Virus record (IMG/VR): IMGVR_UViG_3300042673_000319
Span: 1 to 34,741 of that record
Direction: 5' to 3' (one strand)
Source of the DNA: a virus
DNA: 34,741 nucleotides
The position numbers and the translations under genes were made by a program. Shown here piece after piece: positions 23,158 through 30,422 of this stretch. The number at the start of each line of letters is the position of its first letter. The first letter of the stretch is position 1. The notes below the pieces were generated by a model that was given only the letters and a program-made list of their open reading frames with translations, was not told the origin of the DNA and did no database searches.

Positions 23158-24119
23158 ATTGCAGCTATTTTTTTACCTTTCAATTTACCTTCTAAAATTA
23201 ATAATTGGTCTTGGTTATCTTCATCTGCTAAGAACTTCACTAAATCATCTTCGTCTTTAGCTATCTCAAACTCACCTTCATAAATCTTACCATTAGGTTT
23301 AGCTCTATATACTGAGTGAGCAACAGCTTGTTTAACCAAGTCTTTAATATGGAGTAAGTTTTCTTTCATATCTGCAAATCTGTTGAATACCTCAATTGGA
23401 TTCAAACCTTGATATCTGCCATTCTTGAATTCAGTTTGTTTCAATAGGTTATCCACCTGATTGTAAACTGCTTCTTCTTTGGAATCATCTGACACTGGAA
23501 GACCAAGTAGACGAGCCACTTTCTTCTTCTTCTCAGGAGTCATACTATCAAACTTGACAATTGCTTTGTTGATAAGTTGTTTCTTCTTAAACATTACCTT
23601 GTTCTCAATATCATCATCAGCAACATAGTACTGAATATCAGCAGGGAATTCACCTCTCTCCCAAGCTTGGTAGCTAGAAGCAATTGTTGGATGAACTCTT
23701 AACCATGAGAATGCTAATTCTTGTAATGGTAATGTAAAGTCAAAATAGTTATCACCATCTAGTAACTTTACTGGTTGAACGTGCAAAGAATCATCAACAG
23801 AAGTTGATAAGCCATAGTTCCAGAATTGAGAACGAGGACTTAAGTCAGCATTTAAAGCTGCTTGAAGTTTATCTCTTAACTCTGTTACTCTTTCAATCTC
23901 CATCTCCTTTTCTAAAGGATCTTGGATTCTTTTGATGTAACTAGCGTTAGGATCTAAGCCTGTTCTATACTGACCATCTAATTCTTTGTAAGGATATTTA
24001 AAAACTCCTGTACCAGGAATTCTTGTGTATCCTCTTGCTGCAAGTCCACCTTGCATCGTTTGCAATTGCGAGTTGTTGTACTCTTTCTTAATAGTAGAGA
24101 TTTTTCCTATCTTACCCAT
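23154..24119 (-). CDS. crAss-conserved structural protein downstream of the capsid gene
   Basis: 321 residues, basic N-terminus (GKIGKISTIKKEYNNSQLQT), a central Trp-containing globular part (LPLQELAFSWLRVHPTIASS, about 129-148), a Lys-rich helix (SMTPEKKKKVARLLGLPV) and an acidic-then-basic end (DQLLILEGKLKGKKIAAI). It resembles a protein commonly encoded next after the capsid gene in crAss-like phages; role unknown. The gene is preceded by a 192-nt hairpin-rich gap and by a leader motif (AACCAAA...ACTACATATG) also found before 27188 and 14191. Confidence 0.6.
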   Translation of the reverse strand: MGKIGKISTIKKEYNNSQLQTMQGGLAARGYTRIPGTGVFKYPYKELDGQYRTGLDPNASYIKRIQDPLEKEMEIERVTELRDKLQAALNADLSPRSQFWNYGLSTSVDDSLHVQPVKLLDGDNYFDFTLPLQELAFSWLRVHPTIASSYQAWERGEFPADIQYYVADDDIENKVMFKKKQLINKAIVKFDSMTPEKKKKVARLLGLPVSDDSKEEAVYNQVDNLLKQTEFKNGRYQGLNPIEVFNRFADMKENLLHIKDLVKQAVAHSVYRAKPNGKIYEGEFEIAKDEDDLVKFLADEDNQDQLLILEGKLKGKKIAAI

Positions 24120-24153
24120 ATGTAGTTGTTTTTGTTTGGTTTATTTGCAGATG

Positions 24154-24171
24154 GTTCCCATCGAAGGGAAC
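24154..24171 (-). other. Hairpin with UUCG-type loop in the leader of the 321-residue gene
   Basis: Perfect 6-bp inverted repeat GTTCCC/GGGAAC; in the transcript the loop reads TTCGAT. It sits 35 nt before the start codon at 24119. An 8-bp palindrome CTGTACAG (24173-24180) adjoins it. Confidence 0.5.
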
Positions 24172-24210
24172 ACTGTACAGCATTTACTTGTACATGTCCA
24201 TCTGTGATTT

Positions 24211-24250
24211 AGAAGACTCCCCCACTGGGAGAGTGGGGGGAATGTCTTCT
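24211..24250 (-). terminator. Long hairpin downstream of the capsid gene (terminator or processing structure)
   Basis: A stem of 7 + 8 bp (AGAAGAC/GTCTTCT and CCCCCACT/AGTGGGGG) with a small internal mismatch and a 5-nt loop. In the leftward transcript the base after the stem is not U-rich (AAATCACAG). The U-run (6 T, 24254-24259) is on the plus-strand side, where there is no gene to terminate. It may therefore act as an mRNA 3'-end stabiliser or boundary rather than a classical terminator. Confidence 0.55.
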
Positions 24251-24264
24251 TAGTTTTTTGCGAA

Positions 24265-24299
24265 ACACCATTGGTGTCAGTCTAAGGATACTATCCTTA
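24265..24299 (-). other. Two short palindromes in the 3' untranslated region of the capsid gene
   Basis: ACACCA-T-TGGTGT (24265-24277) and TAAGGATA-C-TATCCTTA (24283-24299), both perfect. With the hairpins at 24211-24250 and 24154-24171 they make a dense structured gap. Confidence 0.5.
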
Positions 24300-24311
24300 A
24301 AGGGGCATTTA

Positions 24312-25865
24312 TTAGAATTGAGGAATCTCTTCAATCAATACTGTACGAGATAAATCTTCGATAAATACATCACAACGATCTTTCATCCAAATCTCATATC
24401 CAGGGAATTTATTTGCAGAACTCATACCTTGAGACTTAGCAAAGCCTAAGTGGTGACGAGTACCATCGATATAACCCCAAGTCATAGAAGGTGCACCCTT
24501 CATACGTACTTCACGAATATTATTGATCATAGAACCATCAGACATTGGAGATACATCAAACACCATAAATACTGGAGTTGATTTCTTGTTTTGTCCAAAT
24601 TCTAAATTTGTTTGAGGTAAGTCTAATTCTTTCAAGTGAATTAATTCAACACGACCAGTCTCACGAGTTACCATTGCATCGAATGCAAAGTTGTAAGTGA
24701 TATGTTGACCTTCACCTTGCATGTATCTGTTACCAGAATCAGCCATGAAAGTAAGACCAGAATTCAAAGCATCTGTTTTTAAAGCTTGTTGGAATACATC
24801 AAAGCCAGCTTCATTAGTGTACATTTTAACACGTCTGTCTTTAACATCCACACGTCTGTAGAATAAGTCACCAAATACAGAACGAATTAAGTTCGCAGTG
24901 AACTCACCTCTGTTGTACTGTACTAAGTTACCATTGTTACGCATTCTGTGGTATACACCAGCAGATGTACGCTTTAAGTTTTGTTGAGAACCATTAGTTT
25001 TTACAGTTCCAGGACGAGCCCAGATCATACGCTTAACTTTTAATTCTAACATAGACTTACGCATCCAGAACTCAATAAATGGTTCCCACTTAACATCGTT
25101 ACGAGTTAAAGGTAATTGGTTACGTCTTTGAGGAGCATATACTAAGATGTCTAAAGGTTTGCCAGAAGCATCTCTCATCATCTTGTCATCAGCCCACTCA
25201 GTGATTTTGTGCTCATAACCATATGCAGAACCTAAAGATTCAAACATAGTGATTTGCTCACCTAAACGAGGAAGACCTAATAAGTCTTGGTCGAATTCAC
25301 CAATCGCAGCATCAACTAACTCTAATTCCACACCCACTTGCAAGAAGATAGGGCTTACGAAATCTACAGTTGGGTTGTCACTCACTAAAGTGAAAGTGTA
25401 TAAGAATCCAACGTTCCAAGGAACTGGATCTTTTACTACGTAAAAACGAGGACCATATTGACGTGTACCTACAGAGATAATTGCGTTCTTAGAAAATTCA
25501 TTAGTATCAACAATTACTTGAAACTCTTGTCCATCAATACCAGGCTTGTTTAATTCCTGTGTAGAAGTTGGAACATCAATAAATTTTGGGAACTTGTAAG
25601 GTACTTGCACTTGCCATTTCCAAGCATCACTATTGTTATCGATATAGTAAGGAGTAGACTTGTTAATCATGTCTAAGAAGTCATTACTATAAAGAGAACT
25701 CTGAGTGTATAAGCTGATGATTTTCTTATCATAGTCAGCAGGCTCAGTTGAGTGAAAGCTCTCTAAATGGTTTGCGTCAGTCAATTTACCTACAGCACGC
25801 TTGTCCATAGAAGCTACTCTAGCATAGGTAAAACCAGTTAAACCTGGGATTGTTTGAATTGCCAT
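24312..25865 (-). CDS. Major capsid protein (crAss-type)
   Basis: 517 residues, a usual length for crAss-like capsid proteins. The N-terminus IPGLTGFTYARVASMDKRAV then GKLTDANHL is a family signature, followed by TPYYIDNNSDAWKWQVQVPY (about 66-85). The C-terminal half contains KVKRMIWARPG and NLKRTSAGVYHRMRNNGNLV, also family-like. Members adopt the HK97 fold and form the icosahedral shell. There is no obvious cleaved N-terminal pro-region; the acidic scaffold-like gene lies just upstream (36-nt gap). A structured gap follows, suggesting a stabilised, abundant transcript. Confidence 0.88.
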   Translation of the reverse strand: MAIQTIPGLTGFTYARVASMDKRAVGKLTDANHLESFHSTEPADYDKKIISLYTQSSLYSNDFLDMINKSTPYYIDNNSDAWKWQVQVPYKFPKFIDVPTSTQELNKPGIDGQEFQVIVDTNEFSKNAIISVGTRQYGPRFYVVKDPVPWNVGFLYTFTLVSDNPTVDFVSPIFLQVGVELELVDAAIGEFDQDLLGLPRLGEQITMFESLGSAYGYEHKITEWADDKMMRDASGKPLDILVYAPQRRNQLPLTRNDVKWEPFIEFWMRKSMLELKVKRMIWARPGTVKTNGSQQNLKRTSAGVYHRMRNNGNLVQYNRGEFTANLIRSVFGDLFYRRVDVKDRRVKMYTNEAGFDVFQQALKTDALNSGLTFMADSGNRYMQGEGQHITYNFAFDAMVTRETGRVELIHLKELDLPQTNLEFGQNKKSTPVFMVFDVSPMSDGSMINNIREVRMKGAPSMTWGYIDGTRHHLGFAKSQGMSSANKFPGYEIWMKDRCDVFIEDLSRTVLIEEIPQF

Positions 25866-25901
25866 TTGTTATTCTTTTTTAATTTTTGTTATATAAATTG
25901 T

Positions 25902-27188
25902 TTATTTAAACCAAGAAGTGGATTGTGTAACTGGTTTAGATTTCACTGAACTCTTCTGGGCTTGTCTGGCAACTTCACCAAATAATTCATTAGACTTTTT
26001 GGTGATACCTGTCTTTTGAATAGTTGATAATGTAGGATCTTTCTCCATTATCTTCATTAGCAACGCAAGCTTTACTTTTGTTGCATGATTCTCAGGACGT
26101 TTCAGCTCCAGAATTGTACGATCAAAATCAGTGAGAGTCTCACCTGAATTTGTTTTGTACTTGTCTGTTACTAGGAAATCTTGTAGTTCACCAGCTAATT
26201 TAGTGTTAATTGGTATGCCATCAAATTCTTTAGCTTTTATTTTCTCTTGTAAAACATTGTTTACATTTTGATAATATTGCTGTTTGATAGCTTGTTGTTG
26301 TTGTAATTGGGCCTCTCTTTCTTGCTCCATTTGTTGGAGCTTTTGGCCTTCTTTCTTTATTAGGACTTTATGGTGTTTCGTAGCAACACTTTCTAGGTCA
26401 CCATAATTTTTTAATCTTTCAACTTCTGTTGTAACATCTTCAGGCTCAAATCCTTGATCAGTCAAAGCTTGTTTAATAACAGCTATTTGATTGTTCTCTT
26501 GAGTTAAGTCCATATCAGAGAAAGATTTGATTTGGTTAAATGCACCAAAGTAATCTTCAGGTTTTACACCTTTTACATATATGGCATCAAATGCTTTTTG
26601 ATAATCTTCTCCAAACTGACCAATGAAGTTATCTACAATTTCAATAGCTCCTTTCTTCTTCTCTGCTTGGAACTTTTCCAAGAAAGCTTCAGGAGTATCT
26701 ATTGTAACGTCTTCCTCATCTTCTTCTTTTGAGAATACACCTAGTTTGAAAAGATCTCTTGATAATGCAGTGAATTGACTCGTAGGAGCTTCTTCACCTT
26801 CTTCATTATCAGCATCTTTACTATCTTCTTGATTATCAGCATTTTGTACAGCTTTCTTAGCTGGTGCAGCTGCTGGTTCATCATTTGTTTCTTCCTCGCT
26901 TTCTTCATTATCCTCACCATATAAGAAACTTTGAATATCCTTTGTAGGATTTTCATCTTTCTTTTCAGGTTCTGGTTCTGAAGCAGCTGGTTGTTTAGAA
27001 GTAGTTTTCTTTGTTGGAGCAGGAGCAGGTGCAGGTTCATTATTAATGTCCTGAATATCATCAGGGCTAGAAGTTGCACTTTCAGGGGACAATAAGTCAT
27101 TTAATAACTCTTGACTACCCATTCCCATGTCCATAGTATCTTGAATACTAAAGTTGCCCAGTTGGGGCATATCTAGATTTTCAGCCAT
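25902..27188 (-). CDS. Acidic scaffold-like protein upstream of the capsid gene
   Basis: 428 residues, very acidic and low in complexity in the first ~150 (repeated APAPAP, EEGEE and DEEDV-like runs), then helical with a Gln/Lys-rich coiled coil (about 270-320: QQMEQEREAQLQQQQAIKQQ). The basic C-terminus (KSSVKSKPVTQSTSWFK) could bind the capsid protein. Charge, predicted disorder, coiled coil and position directly before the capsid gene fit a scaffolding protein; in crAss-like phages a gene of this kind lies here. No protease motif is seen. It has its own promoter (27218-27248) and the shared leader motif. Confidence 0.65.
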   Translation of the reverse strand: MAENLDMPQLGNFSIQDTMDMGMGSQELLNDLLSPESATSSPDDIQDINNEPAPAPAPTKKTTSKQPAASEPEPEKKDENPTKDIQSFLYGEDNEESEEETNDEPAAAPAKKAVQNADNQEDSKDADNEEGEEAPTSQFTALSRDLFKLGVFSKEEDEEDVTIDTPEAFLEKFQAEKKKGAIEIVDNFIGQFGEDYQKAFDAIYVKGVKPEDYFGAFNQIKSFSDMDLTQENNQIAVIKQALTDQGFEPEDVTTEVERLKNYGDLESVATKHHKVLIKKEGQKLQQMEQEREAQLQQQQAIKQQYYQNVNNVLQEKIKAKEFDGIPINTKLAGELQDFLVTDKYKTNSGETLTDFDRTILELKRPENHATKVKLALLMKIMEKDPTLSTIQKTGITKKSNELFGEVARQAQKSSVKSKPVTQSTSWFK

Positions 27189-27217
27189 ATGTAGTTGTAT
27201 TTATTTGGTTTTCAATG

Positions 27218-27248
27218 TAAAAGTATATCAAGTTAAATTAATAGCAAA
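27218..27248 (-). promoter_or_regulatory. Bacteroidota-type promoter for the scaffold/capsid unit
   Basis: Minus strand TTTG (27248-27245), 19 nt, TACTTTTA (27225-27218). The final base departs from TAnnTTTG. The perfect palindrome AGAGGC-AA-GCCTCT (27248-27261) adjoins the -33 box; it could be an operator or a weak terminator for the SPFH gene. The start codon is 30 nt downstream. Confidence 0.5.
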
Positions 27249-27306
27249 GAGGCAAGCCTCTATATAGATCATTATTCAATATAATATAGCATTAATGTTT
27301 TTTACT

Positions 27307-27837
27307 CTAATCTAATTTGTTAGTAAAATTGTCATTTATAAGTCTAAAGCTTCTGATTGGAGCCAAGTCAGTAAGGGTAACTTGTTGAACCTCAACTCCC
27401 CACTTCCTAGCTTCCACCCTAACCTTCTTTGTCAAAGTGTTGTCAAGTTCTGAATCTGTACATTCATCCATACTCATAGACATAATGACATTTTTGATGA
27501 TGCTTTGAGACATATCTGACAGAGCATCCTGGGCATCAAATACCTCAAGAAGAAATATCTTGACATCAGCTATCTTATATTTAATGACTCCTTTCACTAC
27601 AATGTTCTGCTTGTCTTTAGTATATAAAGATTGGGCATCTAAACTGAGAGTTGTGACAACCACATGTTGGTCAATCACTTCATCAAATAGAGGCATCTTG
27701 AAATGTATTCCAGGTTTGAGTACTCTTTTAAAGATACCAAACCTGAGTAATACTGCTTCTTCATAGTCTCTAATAATGATAGCTGGTGTGAGTTGTAACC
27801 ACCAATTGGTGATTATCTCTATCAGTTTATCAAACAT
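27307..27837 (-). CDS. SPFH/Band 7 (prohibitin/HflK-like) domain protein
   Basis: 176 residues that are almost entirely one SPFH domain: YEEAVLLRFGIFKRVLKPGI then HFKMPLFDEVI (about 25-56), LDAQSLYTKDKQNIVVKGVI (65-84), KYKIADVKIFLLEV, and the C-terminal RKWGVEVQQVTLTDLAPI (about 144-161). Cellular members are membrane-bound scaffolds that regulate FtsH-type proteases and are usually longer, with a coiled coil after the domain; that part is missing here. Residues 9-22 are hydrophobic but short. It sits 2 nt after the portal gene, inside the head module. A host-protease or membrane role is inferred; a virion role is possible. Confidence 0.8.
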   Translation of the reverse strand: MFDKLIEIITNWWLQLTPAIIIRDYEEAVLLRFGIFKRVLKPGIHFKMPLFDEVIDQHVVVTTLSLDAQSLYTKDKQNIVVKGVIKYKIADVKIFLLEVFDAQDALSDMSQSIIKNVIMSMSMDECTDSELDNTLTKKVRVEARKWGVEVQQVTLTDLAPIRSFRLINDNFTNKLD

Positions 27838-27839
27838 AT

Positions 27840-30422
27840 TTATTTAGTTTTCTTAGCTCTGCCCTTGGCATTCTCCTTGGCCACAGCTAAATCATTTGCT
27901 TGGTTTTCTCTAGCTATCTTTAACTTCTCTCTTTCTATTTCTAGTTTTTGAGAAGCTAATTGATTTTTACTTTGTACATCCATCATCTTAGCCTGATAGT
28001 CTCTTTCAGCTTTTGATTGAGCTAGGGCTAGTTTATCTATTTCTAAAACATCAGGGGTACCACTTGCGTCAATATCTGATAAAGGACCTGTTTTAGATTC
28101 AGCTGCAATAAGAGCAATCTCTTTCTTGTTTATTCTATCAAGCTCTGCTTGGTAGTTTTCATTAGCTATTTTCTCTTCAGATTGTTGTTGAGCTAATTGA
28201 ATTTGAGCTTGAGCTTGTTGTTGTTGTTGCTCAAGTTCTTGTTGTTTTTGTTGTAACTGAGCATTCTGTAAAGCTTCTTGTCTGTCTTTCAACTTCTTAA
28301 AGACTTGCTTCATTTGTCTCATTGAGTTAGTACTGTAAAGCTCAATCACATCATGTAAGCTACCACCATTTTGGATGACAGCTTGAGATAATCCTCTAAT
28401 CTCACTAAACATTTGTCTGTCTTCTGGTCTATTAGTTAAGAATACTTTAAGATCTCTGAAACGTAAATCTGTACCATTTACAGAAACAAACGCAGATTCT
28501 CCTTCATTAGTAATATAAGAAATAGTAGATTGTGGTTTAGCACTTTCTATATATAAAGCTGCGTCAACAATTGCTTGATACAATTGACCTAGTACATATT
28601 CATGAGCTACAAATAAAGGTTCTGTCTGAGCGTAAGATTGTGTAATAGCTGCATTAGTACCTGTAGCTGATTCACTAGCTTGTACAGATCCAAGTCTTTG
28701 TCTTGACATACCAATTAATTCCCAGCACTCATTCTTTATTTGTTGTGCTAGAGTATATCTTGCTTGGATTTCCTGTGTACGTGTAAGGTCAAGACTTGTA
28801 AATTGGTTGAAGCTAGATGGACTCTTTAAGTTCTCAGGACTATCATCAACAAATACTACACCTCTATTACGTGCTTCCATTTCCCAGATATCTAATGCAT
28901 CTTGAGCATCACCATCTTTAGGAATAGGAATATGTCTTATAGACATTAACTGCACCTTACCTACTTCTTTCTCTAATAACTTATAAAGTTGATTCATACA
29001 AACATTATAAATTACTTGGAAAGGCTTCATCATATCCACTAAGCTCTTAGCTTCTGTGTTCTTAACTTCAAATGTTTGTCCAATGATTGGGCAATAAGGT
29101 AATAACTTATAAGGTTTAATATGATAGATGTCTGGACCAATCTTAATACCTTGGTACCATTGGTTAATCCATCCCCACTCTAATGAAATTTGTGTAGGAA
29201 TATTATTAGACTTATAGTCTTCATCAACTAACATAGACTGTTCGTTGCCCATCTCATCTGTATATATAACTTTACCAATCTTCTTTTTACTAATCCAATA
29301 TGCTCTTACCACCACATACTTATAACCAAATGAGCTTACATTAGATGTAAGTCCTAAGAAGTCTTTAAGACCATCATTGTTTTCTTTCATCTCAGACTCA
29401 ATGATCATTCTAGTTTGTAGAACAAGAGGATCGTATGTATCATATTGAATAGAGTCATTACCTGGAACAGCATTAGGATTACCTAAGTTAGATTCACGTA
29501 CATTGATTAATCCATAGTCTTGTAATGAACTACGTAAGTGATCAATCTCATCTTTAGTTAAGTCAGGAACTGATTCAATAATCTCAGATAGTTCTAATAC
29601 CTGTACAGTACCAGCAGCATATGCTCCTTGATTTCTACCTGTAGGATCTGAAATATATTTTCTATCAGGAGTAGTTAAGAACCAAGTGTTTTTAGGGTTA
29701 GCTACCTCAATGTTAAAACCAGTTTTAGAATTGTCTTCGTATACATGGAAGAACTCTCTAGAAGAAATTAAAAGATCTCTAAATGCATCTTCAGATTTCT
29801 CCTTTAATACAAACTCAGCTTTCTCAGCAGTCAATACGTGGTTTGCCCATTTCTCTGCTACAGATGTATAATTGTCAAGTTCATCTTTTACTTGTTGTAA
29901 TGTTTTCTCTTGTAACTCCTCATCTGTAATCTCCACTCCATCAAATGAAGCTTTTTCTAATATCTTTCTTTGTGCTTGAGAAACAACATAGTCTTGTAAT
30001 AGTTGAGTTTTAAATTCTAACTCTTCAGACTTACTATCATCATCAAATGCTTTGACACGAAATGCATCAGGTCTTTTACTAATCTCTCCCACTAATTCAT
30101 TAATAGGAGTGGTCATTATAGAATAATGTTTTACATAGGCAGGAAGTTCAAGATCTGCTGTAAGCACATCTGTGAAGCTTCTTACTTCTGGTTCTACAAA
30201 GAAATCCTCTCTTCTTAAAATACCCTTTACAAGATCATAGTTCTTTACAAATGTATCTCTAGCTTTAACATATTCAGCATATGCCTTATTGGCAAAGTAA
30301 TCCATTGAATTCTTTATCCAGCTCTCATCCATCTTTTCCTTCTCAGTTTTAAACTGATCAGGGAAGATATTCAGATAAGCATATCTTATAGTTGCGTCTT
30401 TCGTGTATCTTATAATTGCCAT
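27840..30422 (-). CDS. Portal protein (crAss-type)
   Basis: 860 residues, directly downstream of and TAATG-coupled to TerL, as in crAss-like phages. The core (about 90-640) includes VKHYSIMTTPINELVGEISK and RPDAFRVKAFDDDSK near the N-terminus and IKNECWELIGMSRQRLGSVQ then SESATGTNAAITQSY (about 560-600), typical of large podoviral portals. The C-terminal ~170 residues form a Gln-rich coiled coil (QQKQQELEQQQQQAQAQIQL) ending in a basic tail (KGRAKKTK), as expected for a portal barrel or DNA-contacting extension. It forms the dodecameric DNA entry channel and docks TerL and the ring proteins. Confidence 0.87.
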   Translation of the reverse strand: MAIIRYTKDATIRYAYLNIFPDQFKTEKEKMDESWIKNSMDYFANKAYAEYVKARDTFVKNYDLVKGILRREDFFVEPEVRSFTDVLTADLELPAYVKHYSIMTTPINELVGEISKRPDAFRVKAFDDDSKSEELEFKTQLLQDYVVSQAQRKILEKASFDGVEITDEELQEKTLQQVKDELDNYTSVAEKWANHVLTAEKAEFVLKEKSEDAFRDLLISSREFFHVYEDNSKTGFNIEVANPKNTWFLTTPDRKYISDPTGRNQGAYAAGTVQVLELSEIIESVPDLTKDEIDHLRSSLQDYGLINVRESNLGNPNAVPGNDSIQYDTYDPLVLQTRMIIESEMKENNDGLKDFLGLTSNVSSFGYKYVVVRAYWISKKKIGKVIYTDEMGNEQSMLVDEDYKSNNIPTQISLEWGWINQWYQGIKIGPDIYHIKPYKLLPYCPIIGQTFEVKNTEAKSLVDMMKPFQVIYNVCMNQLYKLLEKEVGKVQLMSIRHIPIPKDGDAQDALDIWEMEARNRGVVFVDDSPENLKSPSSFNQFTSLDLTRTQEIQARYTLAQQIKNECWELIGMSRQRLGSVQASESATGTNAAITQSYAQTEPLFVAHEYVLGQLYQAIVDAALYIESAKPQSTISYITNEGESAFVSVNGTDLRFRDLKVFLTNRPEDRQMFSEIRGLSQAVIQNGGSLHDVIELYSTNSMRQMKQVFKKLKDRQEALQNAQLQQKQQELEQQQQQAQAQIQLAQQQSEEKIANENYQAELDRINKKEIALIAAESKTGPLSDIDASGTPDVLEIDKLALAQSKAERDYQAKMMDVQSKNQLASQKLEIEREKLKIARENQANDLAVAKENAKGRAKKTK

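Noticed and set aside
26741-27100. Leu/Lys-rich 119-codon frame within the scaffold-like gene
   Set aside because: A shifted reading of the acidic low-complexity region, without homology-like features.
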